Part shown: positions 30,104-41,799 of the stretch, one piece after another | Layout: each line of letters starts with the position of its first letter | How positions within the stretch are numbered: position 1 is the first letter of the stretch | Assembly: GCA_946965045.2 (NCBI GenBank) | Contig: OX337242.1 | Location: 620,001 to 684,000 of the forward strand | Source: Epithemia pelagica | Taxonomy: Eukaryota; Bacillariophyta; Bacillariophyceae; Surirellales; Surirellaceae | DNA length: 64,000 nt | Reading direction: 5' to 3' | The notes under the pieces: generated by a model | What the model saw: the letters and a program-made list of their open reading frames with translations, nothing else | What the model was told of the DNA's origin: nothing | Databases searched by the model: none | Position numbers and translations under genes: made by a program

Positions 30104-30569
30104 CTCTGGATAGCTTCTCTACCTACTCTCGTAATATGACACTCTTCTATGAATAGAACTGACGAATGACGAGGTTCCCATAACCAGAGCAACGCGACGG
30201 CAGTCTCATCTGCACTATGACTATTTTATCTCTCTCCAGCACAAGAAGAAGGTCTCACTTCCGCATAAGAATTAATTCGTTTGGTCACGGGGTCTGTTGT
30301 TGCAGTGTATCCTCGACCACTAAGCAAAATTCATGGGAAGGAAGGGACGGCTCATAAGGATAATGGATCTCTCTACTAGGAGTAGAAACGAAAAAGAAGT
30401 GATAGTCCGTCCATCCTGCATATGGACAGGACATGAACAACAATTATGGTCGGATCAGCAAACGAATACATTTAGTGTTCTCTCGTTCACCAATGCGAAA
30501 TAATTGTTTTGTAACGATTCGATTCTCATGGAAATTGTACCTTGTTTCCGCCCATCCTCCATCTAATTC
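30104..30569. other. Intergenic region between K+ channel and Rab1 genes
   Basis: Upstream of the channel gene and downstream of the Rab gene, both on the - strand. Nothing recognisable. Confidence 0.45.
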
Positions 30570-31313
30570 CTAGCAACAACCCGCGGCCTTTTCCTTGGCC
30601 TTGGCCGCCAAGTCAATGCCCCTCTTGTCACCATTGACTCCACTGTCGTTTGCCCTTGACATTCTTTGTCGAATAAGTTCACCTGCCATTGTGAGAAAGG
30701 CTTCTTCCACGTTTTTGGCACTCTTGGCCGAAGTCTCAATGAATGGAATACCCAGCTCGGTGGCAAACTCTTGTGCTTGTGCCTCCGTCACGACACGGTC
30801 GGCTGTTCGATCACACTTGTTGCCCACCAGTAGCTTTACCGTGCCTTCCGCAGCGTATCGATTGACCTCCTTGAGCCAATCATTAACGTGATCAAAGGAT
30901 TCGGTGCTGGTTACATCAAACACCATAATGATGCCATCTGCGCCACGATAATAGGCCGAGGTGATTGTTCGGAAACGTTCCTGACCGGCTGTATCCCAAA
31001 TTTGTAGTTTGACCGTCTTTTTATCCATCTTTACAGTTCGAAATCGGAAATCCACCCCAATGGTGCTTATGTAGGATTCGGTAAAGGCATCGTCCTGTGT
31101 ATAACAAAAAGGGATAGAAACGTACAATAATATGGTTCATATCGCATGAGCAACATCATCCATGGTGTGTACATGAGAAAAGGATTCCATTCCGATACGC
31201 ACCGCAAATCGAAGTAAAAGACAGGATTTTCCTACACCACTGTCACCAATCAGTACCAGCTTGAATAAATGATCATAATCTCGTTGCTGTTGTTTCGACG
31301 ACGACGCGGCCAT
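30570..31313 (-). CDS. RAB1: Rab1/Ypt1-type small GTPase (two exons)
   Basis: Exon 1 is 31313-31203, exon 2 31094-30570; intron 31095-31202 (108 nt, GTGCGT...ACAG), phase 0 between LLRFA and DDAFTES. The 211-residue product regulates ER-to-Golgi vesicle transport. Motifs: P-loop GDSGVGKS (23-30), switch I ISTIGVDF with Thr48, WDTAGQERF (70-78), NKCD, ETSAK, and a C-terminal CC for geranylgeranylation. The segments [20 protein letters not shown] and [19 protein letters not shown] match Rab1 better than Rab8 or Rab11. The only oddity is a short Ser/Gln N-terminal extension. Start fixed by the ATG at 31313. Confidence 0.92.
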
Positions 31314-31693
31314 TGTGATTCTAGTGTTTCAACAATTAGGGAGTAGTAGAGTCAACTTCGAGTATGATGTACAAGGTATCGCCAGAGACGAATGAGAGAA
31401 AACGTTGCCGAGAGTTTGGATATGCAGAGCACAATTCACTGCAAACAACACACACCAAGAAGACCACAACAACAACCGTCAACAACAACAACAATTATTT
31501 GGAATCGAGTAGTTGCGTATTCTTCTGTCGGTCTCGCGCAGTTCTGCCGTTTTTGGTGACCGACTCGCCAATGCGACAAACGCGACCCGACTCTCGTATC
31601 TGCGATCACGCGCCTGGCAATGCCGCGACGCCCGCTTTCTACGGTTAAAAAGTACAGAAACGACTTATAGTACATACATTTTGAATTCGATCC
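31314..31693. promoter_or_regulatory. Divergent promoter region (Rab1 / HAD gene)
   Basis: 380 bases separate two divergent start codons. A CAA-rich stretch lies at about 31465-31495. No specific site can be named. Confidence 0.35.
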
Positions 31694-32814
31694 ATGTCTC
31701 GAAACGCCTTCCGAATTCCGACCATGAGAGATGAGAGGAACGACGTCCATATTTACTACATGGTGCCGTCTCTTGCTCTCTTATCCATTGCAGCGCCAAT
31801 CGTTTCGTCCTTCTCCTCGCCCCCTTTTCCTGTGTCTTTTCTGGGTAGACACCGAAACTTTCAACATCCATCAGCATTCATCATGAATTCGTCTTGTGGC
31901 AAACGCAAGCTTTCACAAAGTACATTAGATTTCACATCCTCGTTGACTCGAAGCAAGAAACGTGTGGCGAATGATGCTGCTGCTAGTGCCTTGTCAAATG
32001 GTTCTCGCCAATCGACCTCCAAAGTCACAACAACAGCCACCAGCGAAACCCACAAGAAAAAGGAGGAAGCATTCCACATCTATTGTGACATGGATGGCGT
32101 ATTGACGGATTTTGAAGCGGGCGTTCAAGCCTTGACCGGCAAACGTACCAAAGATCTGAGTAAGGGCCGTCTTTGGTCCAGCATTGCCAAAAGTCCCAAC
32201 TTTTATGAGCACCTGCCATGGATGGCAGATGGCGAAGAATTGTGGGAATCGATCCGACCCTTACGACCACGGATTTTGACAGGTTGTTCGGAAGGTGCCA
32301 AGGTACCCTTGGCCAAGTTTGAATGGTGCAAACGAGAATTGTGCGTCGAAGTCCAGCACTTGAATTATGCGGCACCCAAAAAGAAACATGTACGGGTCCA
32401 TTCCGAAACCGTCCATTCGACCAGGAATAATAATGGGCAAGCAAGAAAGGAGTCTTTGAACGAGGACAAACAAGACAAAAGTATTTGTTCCGTGATCACG
32501 TGTTGGTCCAGAAACAAGCATTATGAAAGTGGTCCAGGTCGGTACGTTCTTTGTCGAGTCCAGTGCTCTTGTGTTTTGTAGGTCTGTCGTAGAAAACGCA
32601 CCAGAACCAACCATTCTAATTCGAATTGGTGTTTTCTCTGGCTTGCTTGTTTGCACCAAACACAAGAGTCTTGATTGACGATCGCGAACAACTAAGACAA
32701 GCCTGGGAAGCCAAGGGAGGGATCTTCATTTTACATACGTCCACTGCGAATACATTGGACCAACTCGTATCCCGGAGCATTTTGCCATTGGCATCGGGTG
32801 AGGAAACAGCATAG
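31694..32814 (+). CDS. HAD-superfamily phosphatase-like protein, probable plastid or ER presequence (two exons)
   Basis: Exon 1 is 31694-32541, exon 2 32667-32814; intron 32542-32666 (125 nt, GTACGT...CAAG). The splice creates SGPGRVLIDDREQL, and total coding length is a whole number of codons (331 residues). HAD motif I is CDMDGVLTDFEAGV (two aspartates of D-x-D); motif II region RPRILTGCS; motif IV region VLIDDRE. The short cap between (LWSSIAKSPNFYEHLPWMADGEELW) recalls 5'(3')-deoxyribonucleotidase-type HAD enzymes, but the substrate is uncertain. A second ATG at 31760 begins a signal peptide (MVPSLALLSIAAPIVSSFSS) with Phe at the likely cleavage point, so the start there with organelle targeting is attractive. 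Confidence 0.75.
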
Positions 32815-33388
32815 AGTATGTGACACACAACGACGAGATTGTTTTTGGCAAACAACGAAGAGAATGGCTTGGACCATACACGCAACGTGGCCCTTCGCTC
32901 AGCACAGCCTGGAAAGTACCTGGTTGGATAGTAAAGAGATGTCGTAAGTGTGGTAGTAGGACTCCTACGAGAAATAGCAGGAGTTGGCGTGGATCGATCT
33001 TTGCTGCTGCTTCACCATAACGTTTGAAAAACGTGGTTGAATTATATTATTAGCCGTCATGCATTGGACGAGAAAATCGCTGCAGGACTCTGCTCGGACA
33101 ATACCACAACGGGGGACTTTAGGTTTAGGATTATGCTGCAAAAAATAATAGCGCTCTATAGACTACTCTTGCTCTTACCATGAGTGAACCATTGCAAAGG
33201 TCTTGCGAGTGCTTACGGATATGGAGCAAGTCCTCATGGGTTCTATTTACAAACTGGGACCGACGATTGCCACGATCACCGGTTCAACCGAGTTTCGCCG
33301 TCCACAGCGTCGTTCGAACACGACTAACTCTGTCTCCAGAAGCGGATGGGTCGTTGGGAGGTAGCGTGTTTGTTCGTTAGTGTGTGTG
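32815..33388. other. Convergent intergenic region
   Basis: Between the HAD gene and the isolated RING frame. No supported coding, repeat or RNA features. Confidence 0.4.
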
Positions 33389-33640
33389 TTACAGAGGCGG
33401 CAAATCGGTTCGACAAATGGGACATTCCATCTTGATGTCCATCCATTGCATCAAACAATCGCGATGAAATAAATGATCGCAGGGTGCCAGCATGTAGGAT
33501 TGTCGCACCACATCAATGGGTTCCCAACAGATACTGCAATCCAATGCCGAGGGTGATGAGGCTGTCGGTGGTGTAGGTGTCATGGTCGTCATGGTGGTTC
33601 GACTAATCTTGGTCCTTCTCGAAGATTGTCGACTGGGCAT
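33389..33640 (-). CDS. Isolated RING-H2 domain related to the Tul1-like ligase (partial or duplicated)
   Basis: 83 residues from the first in-frame ATG at 33640 (frame open to 33667). After a basic Ser/Arg/Thr-rich lead comes a complete RING-H2: CSICWEPI, LAPCDHLFHRDC, WMDIKMECPIC and a terminal LPPL. It matches the C-terminal RING of the 1597-3366 ligase residue for residue in spacing (LAPCNHVFHKTC, WMEIKLKCPTC, LPPV). The membrane portion is missing: upstream DNA to 33960 has no Tul1-like segment. CCCAG at about 33668-33672 could be a splice acceptor joining an unseen exon. It is either a solo RING protein or a remnant of a second ligase gene. Confidence 0.5.
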   Translation of the reverse strand: MPSRQSSRRTKISRTTMTTMTPTPPTASSPSALDCSICWEPIDVVRQSYMLAPCDHLFHRDCLMQWMDIKMECPICRTDLPPL

Positions 33641-33667
33641 TCTACCTCTTTTTGACTTTAGTTTCAC

Positions 33668-34845
33668 TGGGGTCTCTCCAGGAGTAGCTGCTTGGAGAGA
33701 AACGCCCTTTCATAGAGGCTTCGAGTATACACTCCGTCATGGCACCCGAGCGCAAAAAGTAGCATTCTTACAAAGGTCTTCTTCGTTGGGACAGGTTCTA
33801 TTCGTTGTGACACGGCCAAACACATGCCATGGAAGCAGGACCTTGTTCCACAACAACGGTTTATCGAAGTCGACTTCACACCGTCAAGTCTCAATCGAGA
33901 AAGGAGATGCGCAATGTCTACAATGGCGGGATGACGACGGATCCGAGGTGACGTAACGTCATTGGATGGGGAATACTAACCTACTGAACGGAGTTGCAAT
34001 GTCTTGGCTGTACACTCCGAAAAGGTGTTCGGGGGAGCCTCGTCAAGATTGCTCAATTGGTCCCAATTGCAGGCAACTTGGTTCGAGGTCGAGAAAAAGC
34101 AGTATGGAATAGATTTTGGGGGGTTGTCGGTGACCCTCGCCAAGTCATTGCAAGGTACCTTACTTTTAAGTACACCCATTAGAGGGAGTGTCCAGCCTCG
34201 CTATCCAGCGAGTTGGTACGGAGTACAAGCAGTCATTCGTCAATCTTGTCCTCTCGCCATTCTTGTCGCTCCCTCTTCCGAGCTACCTCGAATCTCGAGA
34301 GTTTGTGTGGCGTTGATTTTCGCAAGATTGAGTCTCTACCGATCACCGAGAGATGGTCGAAGAGAATATAGTGAGGGATGAGAGCATCAAAAGTCTTTCG
34401 ATTTCCCATTCTCAGTTCCGAATGGAATCCAGTGAAAAGAAGAGTGTTTGCTGGTACACCCTATCATTAAGATTCATAAATTAATATTACTTGTTGTACG
34501 ATATTACTCTATGACGCGTCAGAGAGTAAATAGGCGTCATAGAGTAAATAGGGGAAAACATAGGCCTATCTTTATCCAGGATCCACGGGTTAAGTACTGC
34601 ATGACGGGCAATTCTAATTTTTGGGGGTAATGACAATGACTTTTGGTCATAGCCTAAAAAGACTGGAGTTAAACGACTGACGTTCCAACTGCCAACCCAC
34701 CCATCTTCTTACACTCCGCCGTGGGACACTGAGGTTCACATCATCATGTCTGTCCAAGTCAAAGCTCTTTTGACGATTTCACAATTTCCCATACAACCAA
34801 AAAACCAAGTCTTCGTTCTTGACTACAATTCTCTTCTTGTTCACC
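33668..34845. other. Intergenic region with small hairpin
   Basis: No gene supported. A 13 bp perfect inverted repeat (tactctatgacgc at 34505-34517; gcgtcatagagta at 34534-34546) with a gagagtaaatag interior forms a hairpin. The last 150 bases are the presumptive promoter of the CHRD gene. Confidence 0.45.
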
Positions 34846-35382
34846 ATGCGTTCCTTTACTTTCACAGGAAACTTTTGGGCTGCGTTCTTGCTCATTGCAA
34901 CGATTTTCATTGGTCCAAGTGCTGATGCGAGGCATTACAATCAATATGGCGGTGACTACTTCTTTAGCACCACGACCTACGCCTCCGGAGAGCAAGAGCT
35001 TCCCACTGTTCACACCATGACAAGGGGTGCCATGTTTCTCAAGTTTCAAAAAGACTTTTCCAGAATCAAGTACCGAGTGAGACTCATGAACGGTGTCGGT
35101 GTCACCATGGCTCATTTACATTGTGGTGCAGCTGGTGAAACTGGAGCCGTCCTTGTCAATTTATTCCAATTCCAGGGAAACATGACCGTTGGAGTCGATA
35201 TCAATGGTGTCCTCGTCCATGGCGACTTGTTGAACGACGACATTATCAATCAAACCTGTGCCAACCGTACCATCAACAACGTTGCCAGTCTTTACAATCT
35301 CGTCAGGGAGGGTTTCGTGTACCTAAACGTGCACACGGTTGACAATCCGGCAGGAGAAGTCCGAGGCCAATTCTTTGTATAA
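34846..35382 (+). CDS. Secreted CHRD-domain protein, copy 1
   Basis: 178 residues from the ATG at 34846 (frame open to 34819, no ATG). A signal peptide (FWAAFLLIATIFIGPSADA) precedes a single CHRD domain: ASGEQELPTV, FSRIKYRVRLMNGVGVTMAHLHCG (the A-H-I-H-x-G block), two internal Cys, and the closing YLNVHTVDNPAGEVRGQFFV typical of CHRD. CHRD domains occur in chordin and in many bacterial and algal extracellular proteins; binding partner unknown. Potential N-glycosylation sites (NMT, NQT, NRT) support secretion. Paralogue at 42917 has exactly the same length. Confidence 0.85.
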   Translation: MRSFTFTGNFWAAFLLIATIFIGPSADARHYNQYGGDYFFSTTTYASGEQELPTVHTMTRGAMFLKFQKDFSRIKYRVRLMNGVGVTMAHLHCGAAGETGAVLVNLFQFQGNMTVGVDINGVLVHGDLLNDDIINQTCANRTINNVASLYNLVREGFVYLNVHTVDNPAGEVRGQFFV

Positions 35383-35931
35383 CCGAGATGCATGCCGAAT
35401 CTCATACCACCGTGGAAACGGTGGCTAGTCCGTAATTTCTGTTCACTCCATCTACTACTAAACAATCGCACTTTTATTCACCTCCCGCTCGTTGACCTAA
35501 CCCTAACCACGTCATGTAGACTGAAATAAAGACTCGTGAAAACGAACGGTAGGATTCGCCTTATGCGATGGCTGTAACACTCTAGTCAAAACACCAAAGA
35601 GAATGATGGCAAAAAGATCTTTTCTGCTTTCACATCTTTGCAGAACCTGCGCTTGATCACACCAAAGAAAAGAACTGCTCTCACAGGAAGAACGACAAAA
35701 GCTCGTGGGGTGGTTCTTTCGTACTCACAAGATACAAGATACCGTTGGTCTATTGAGACACTCTTTGAATTTTGAATAGGAACATCATTGATTTGAATGA
35801 TGTGGTGTTTGTGAAGCACCCCCAGACCCCAGTGTTCCTGTTCCAAGCTATTCCTCAAGGAGAATGATTACACACGATACAGGGTCCAGAGTTGGGGCAT
35901 TTTGCATATTTTGAGCATGATTGACTCGTTG
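35383..35931. other. Intergenic region left of the nested transposons
   Basis: 3' side of CHRD copy 1. No additional feature recognised. Confidence 0.4.
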
Positions 35932-35982
35932 AGGGTCGGTCTTATCGACACGATTTCTTCGCATTCTTCGCAAATCTTCGCA
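35932..35982 (+). repeat. Left inverted terminus of the split element
   Basis: Perfect inverted match to 42451-42501; rich in cttcgca. Confidence 0.85.
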
Positions 35983-36371
35983 CACCTCCGGGGACACCCA
36001 AAAGTTGCGAAACTTCGTTCAGTCTTAACGAGAGTGCGAAGCTTCGCACACCTTCGCAATGACACTATGATTGCTATGGCGCTATAGAGAATTGGATATT
36101 CTATACTAGGAGTAATCCTACTCCAAGCAATAAGTAGGAACACAGGGGAGAGTACTTGCAAAACAATGGAGAACTGTTAGTCGTCCATTGCTACCCCGCA
36201 TGACGTGCCCAACAAAGGGGATCTTCAATTGTTGTTGCCAGGCATCCAACGCAGTCGCTCGTAGAGCCAGTCATCAACTCGTTCTCACAGTCGAAAGTCG
36301 AAACAATTGCCGAAGGTCGAAAGAACAGTTGTCACTGAATCCGGATTGTCGTTGCTCGTGCACATTGTTCT

Positions 36372-36570
36372 CTTGTCTTCCACTGCACTGTTTGATTGTT
36401 GTTCGATAGAAGGGGATGGGTCATTTGGATTTCTCTTGTCTTCCACCACGCTGTTTGATTGTTGTTCGATAGAATCGATAGAAGGGGATGAGTCATTTGG
36501 ATTTCTCTTGTCTTCCACTGCACTGCTTGATTGTTGTTCGATAGAAGGGGATGGGTCATTTGGGTTTGGC
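36372..36570 (+). repeat. Three tandem repeats of 63/72/64 bp
   Basis: Units start at 36372, 36435 and 36507. Each contains cttgtcttccac, ttgattgttgttcgatagaa and ggggatg-gtcatttgg. The middle unit has a 9 bp internal duplication (tcgatagaa). A related unit lies beyond the retrotransposon at about 42204-42256. Confidence 0.85.
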
Positions 36571-36797
36571 ACATACTCCTAGGTATAAACCGTATTTTTG
36601 GGACTTCGGTCAAGACGGTCAAGGCACAGGAAAAGATTATTGCTGCACGGTTGTTTTGGCTCTGCAATTCCCGCCGTATTAGTGGTTCCCGCTAGCTCCT
36701 CGTCCTCCTTTGTTTGTACTTGACACACTGCCACATAAAACAGCGAATGAAGTGTCGTTGTCATCATGAATTCGCAGTGATATAAAAAGGCATAACC

Positions 36798-36802
36798 ACG
36801 AG
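36798..36802. repeat. Target-site duplication (left), ACGAG
   Basis: ACGAG immediately left of the LTR, repeated at 42081-42085. Confidence 0.95.
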
Positions 36803-37083
36803 TGCTAGAACACTTTAAGACTGGCCTATTAGGTTTTGCTTTTCCCAAACTTATGATCTCATTACTAATATTTTGTTTTCGTTATCCTAATCGTATTCTG
36901 TGTTTGTTTGTGTCCCCGTGGGAGCAAGGCCTATTTCGACTCCCATTCAGCTGACCTGATCCCGTACATAGTTTCCCCAGTAGTCGAATCCCAAGGCGCT
37001 AATCCCGACCGTTATAGAGGCCACAGCGCTAATCCCGACCGTTATAAGGGCGACCATCAGTCAGGCCACAATAGGTTCCAACA
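36803..37083 (-). repeat. 3' LTR
   Basis: 281 bp, differs from 41800-42080 at two positions only (gggagcaaggcc here, gggagtaagacc there). Contains an internal 20-odd bp direct repeat around gcgctaatcccgaccgttat. Confidence 0.95.
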
Positions 37084-37103
37084 CCCTCCCCTTGTGGCTG
37101 ACT

Positions 37104-40100
37104 TCAATCGGCCACAAAGACCAACCCATGACGAAGAAAGGTAGGACCATCAAGATTCTTGGTAAAGAGGTCCGCAGAATTGTCGTCAGTGCTGATCCAG
37201 TTGCATTTGAGAATTCCTTCTTCCTTGAGTTCTCGAAGGAAGAACATACGGACATCAATGTGACGTGTCCGACCACCAACTGCCCACGAATTGATGATAT
37301 CTTTTCCCCCTTTGTTGTCCATTTCAAGTAGCATAGGTAGTTTCACCTTAAGCCCCATGCTAAGAATAATTTGCCGAGCGAACAACATCGTCTGCACACA
37401 GTCCACAGCAGCCACCAATTCGGCTTCCGTAACGCTCAGGGTTATGATGTTCTGAGTCTTGCTTTTCGTTTGGATAGGTGCACCGTTGAGAAACACCGAA
37501 ATTCCACTAACACTCTTGCGATCGTGCTGTTTTGCGTAGTCACTGTCAGAACGGCCGCTGATCTCAAACTCGTAATCGGCTGTTCCATCCCACTGTCCTT
37601 CAGGTTAAGCAAAAGACCGCGCTGTTTGGTTGAGACGCAGTATTCCATCAAGCGGCGCATTGCCTTGTCATGCGCAAGAGAAGGTTCCTGCATGAACCGA
37701 CTCAAATCTCGAACGGCATTCGAAATGTCAGGGCGACTCCATTTCATTAAGTACAATAGCTTTCCAATCCCAGACCGAACTCGAAATGTGCCCTTAGCAT
37801 CCAAACGCGAACTCTCATCACCAGGTTGTAGTGTACTGTGCGGTACAGCAGGTGTTTTCGATGTACCCTCCCCCACTCCAAATTCGTCCCCAAAGCTGCG
37901 AAGAAGAACTGGTTGGGTAATTTTGACTGTGCGTTGTTCAGTACAAAATTCAATCTTGGCCCCCAAATATTCATCCAACGGTCCAATATCATCAACATCA
38001 ACCTTTCCCTTGAAGATTTCACGGAAATGCATAACTCCGTCTTTATTCCCCATCAGAATCATGTCGTCAATGTAGGACAGAAACAGGATAAGCCCAAATT
38101 GCGTCCAAGCAAAATATAAGCAAGGGTCAGCTTTGCTTCGATCAAAGCCCATACTCTGCATCAATTTCAACAGAAATTCCCAAAACATCTTAGCGGCTTG
38201 CTTGCATCCATAGAGCGTCTTCAACAGAAGCAACAACCAACCGTAGGGATAGAATTTCTCAAAACCTCTTGGGACTTCCATTGCCACTTTGTGTTGAGAT
38301 CGAAAACCACATTTTAGAAAAGCCCCTTTCACGTCCATTAAAGGAGCGTACCACCCAGCCAAAATCATCATCACAAAGGCAATTTTCACGGTGAGTTCGT
38401 TGACCACCGGTGCGAATAAATCATCACGATCGTACGACACTCCTTCGCGTTGTTTGAAACCCCGAGCTGCCAAACGAGCACGATACTTTCCACTGGCCTT
38501 TTTCTTCATAGACCAGGTCGAATCGATGATGTCGCAATTGGGAGGCAAATCTTCTTTCCGAATGGGCACCCAGACGCCACAATCAATCATGCGTTGATGT
38601 TCCTCATCAACTGACTTGACCCAAGCATCCTTGTCAGCTTGCGCCATTGCCTCATCGAAGGTCATCACCTTGAGCTCTTTTGTATTCGTGATGCCTTGCC
38701 CCAATCCGGCACCCACCATGGCCAATTCTTCATCCAGGAAGCTATCGGCATCAGAGTCCAATGCCTGAAGGGCATGGTAATAATTCTGTTCTGCTTTGGA
38801 CAACACGACTTGTCCAATTTCAGCAATCAACCGTTGTGGTGCTCGTACGGTACGACCTGTACGCGTCGTCGTTGTTTCAACGGGCTCCGGAATCACAATA
38901 TTCCGCACTGGAGCCGTGGATTCGTCATTGCCTGTGCTCACGTTCGCCTCAGGCATCGGATCATCCGGTTCATCTTCATTGTTGGTATTGTTGTCGTCCG
39001 CATCGCCGTCATTTCCGCCATGGTCGTCTTGGCCATGGTTTTCGCGACCATTTCCGCGACTCTCCCCGTGATTCGATGCAGCTTCAGCATCCACGACTGG
39101 ATTGGTCTGTAGTTCCTTGACATTAGGAGGTTTCTTGTAGTATAGTCGCTTTAGCCAAGTCACGTCGCGTGATTCCCGAACACGACCCGTTTTGGGATCA
39201 AACATCCGATAACAGTCACCCGGATGATCACGTGCATACCCAACGAAGAAACAATGTACACCTTTGTCCATTAATTTCGGGGAAGTTTTAGTCTTGATCT
39301 CGACTGTTCCGGCTTCCCCCCAAACTCGCAAGTGTTTTGCGAACGTTGGCACTTTCCCCCAAATGTGTTCGTATCGAGTCGCAGATCTTCCCCCATGATC
39401 CACAACAACCAAGCCGTCCAAAAGCGTTGCCGTCATGCAAGCCTCGTGCCACAACTTGAAGCGGATTTCGATGGGGATATTAGCACGGTGCATCATCGCA
39501 CGTGCTCGATTCATCACGGTAGCAAATCCCACCTCAGCGACAGAATTTTGCTGGGGTGTATCACGCGCAGTGAACTCAAACTGGATTCCAAGCTGCCACT
39601 TTTCATTTTGACACCGTTTCTGCAAGGCCTTGTTCTCGCCTGCATTGTCCAACCGAAGGTGAGTGATGGATACACCATGTTGTTTCAACAATGCCATTTT
39701 CTCACATGTGTCCTCTGGCATTTCGTCTTTGGCATCATAGAACTCGGAAAGCTTGAGCTGGATTTTCGGATGGACCACCAAGATTCTCCACTGCGGCTTC
39801 GACGGAATTGGCATGTCTGGCTTCTTCTTGATCGAGGCCATGTCGAGGTAAGCACGAAGTTGTTTCTCGTCATCGTGTTCCCTGTCATCTTCTCCATTCT
39901 CATTTCGCGGCAAGTTCTTCTGTTTTGCCTTTCCAGCTGCGCAAGCTGCACATTTTGGCATCGTTGTCTTGGTGAGTTTCCATCCAAGTTTCTTGGCTGT
40001 TTCGATTACCGCTTTCTCTCCGATATGACCCAGTTTCTCATGAGCCTGTTCCATTGTCATCTTGATTTGTTCTTCACTTGTCGCTGCGTTTCCCAACTCG

Positions 40101-41764
40101 GTCCTTTCAAAATACGCGGCAAAAATCACTCCCTTGGGCGTTTGGATCTTGATATCGAAGATGATTTCCTGCCCATTCTTGGTAAGTCGGATCGACTGTT
40201 TGTCTCCTTCCAATTTCCATCCACTCATCTGCATTTTCGTGATGCTGAACAGGTTGAATCCACCGCTTGGAACCACGCTGACGTCTTGCATCTTCACACG
40301 GTTGAGCGCGTTTCCATTCTTGTCGTGCAACACTCCAGGTAAGTTGCCAACTTCCACGACCTTTTCTGTTTTATTGTTGCCCATGGTGATCCCTTTCTCA
40401 TCATGTTGTTTCTTCACATCAACCATTCCGACGCGAAACGGAGTCATATGCGTCGTCGCTCCTGTGTCCGCGATCCATACATTCGGATCTGTCAGGAGAC
40501 TTTGGATGGCTGGGAATTCCATTTCCTTCGCCATACCAGCACAACAAATCTCCCTGTCCACTTCATCTTCATCGTCATCGGATACAACAATCAACGAGTC
40601 GTCGACGCTTTCATCGTCCTCTTCACCCAACAAACTGATCCAATCGAGGTCTTCATCGTCGCCTCTTGTCTCTTCGTCGTCGGTGTCGCTCACGATCTCG
40701 TGATCGAGTACCGAATCGGGGAGTTCCTCATATTCGTTGTGCTCGTCTTCATCATCGGTATCTAACCATACCATGTTCTGTGGAGGTAAGTCGACCGCAC
40801 AAGTGATGATTTCGACGCTGCCTTCGACATCCGTCTCACCACTGTCCTTTGCCACTTTGCCATGCTCCTCGACCTTGTACCATTCGGGCCTCTTGTCTTT
40901 GTTCTCGGGTTTTATCCAGCAGTCTGCGGCCTTGTGCCCGACCTTTCCGCAATGATGGCACTTGCCCTTGAATTTGTAAGTCTTCTTACCGTCACCTTTC
41001 CCACTTTTCTTGCTTGACTTTGACTTTCCTGACGTTGAACCTTGTTTGTCTCCAGCTGCGAGACCAATCTCGTTGTCTTCGTCTCCGTCGTCTTGCAGGA
41101 AATTCTTGGTGCGCTGACCATAAAGTGCGCGCCAGTGCAACCGCATAACGTCTTCGATGTGGTCTGACGTCAATGTCGCACCTTGCTGGCGTTGCTCGGA
41201 CACAATAATCGACTGGTATTCTCGCGGAGCTGCTTCAATCGCAATCGCAATTTTCTCCTCATCATCAACCGTCACGTTGAACATATTTTCAATCTGCCCA
41301 ATTTGGCTGAACAGAGTAGTCGGATCTTCTTTCTTGGTCATGGCCACTTTACCCAACAACCTTCGCATCTCAATCTTCGATACAGTGTCAGTCGGCTTGA
41401 ATCTCTTGTGCAATGCAGCAATCACCTTCCAGGCCAAACCATCGGGCCATTCATCCGTCTGAGATTCGGTCAGCATTCGGATCATCTGAGGGCTTGTCAT
41501 CGCGAGGTTCAAGGCACAAAAGGCTGCCGCATTCTTCTTCTTGGCCAAAGCTTGTTTTCCTGCCACTGTTGTATCGGTATCAAGAGGTGAATCGTCCCGC
41601 AAAGGCAAGTCAGTGTCAGGCCCATCTTTGCTGATCGCCGACTTGAATCCATGCGCCACTGCATATGAACGAAAGTTCATGAACCAAACTTGGAAATTTT
41701 CGTGCTTTCCATCGAACGTCTGCAAACGTAGATGCTTTAGTGATAAGTCGTCTACCGTAGCCAT
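37104..41764 (-). pseudogene. Copia gag-pol polyprotein with a frameshift between RT and RNase H
   Basis: The ATG at 41764 (MATVDDLSLKHL) opens a single frame ending at 37442. Domains in order: gag, zinc knuckle CHHCGKVGHKAADC (about 40960-40914), aspartic protease WIADTGATTHMT (about 40475), integrase zinc-binding part with HEKLGHIG and CAAC, integrase core with LDMASIKK, RLDNAGEN and TPQQNSVAEV (D, D, E present), and reverse transcriptase with ARLAARGFKQREG and YIDD (38074-38063). RNase H (TEAELVAAVDC, DNKGGKD, RTRHIDVR, DDNSADLFTK) lies in another frame, ending at 37104. Frames switch near 37575-37600, so a one-base indel breaks the polyprotein, or a programmed shift is used. Copia elements normally encode one frame. 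Confidence 0.9.
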
Positions 41765-41799
41765 TGTTGTCTCGAGCGATCTCCTTTCGCTTCGAAGCG

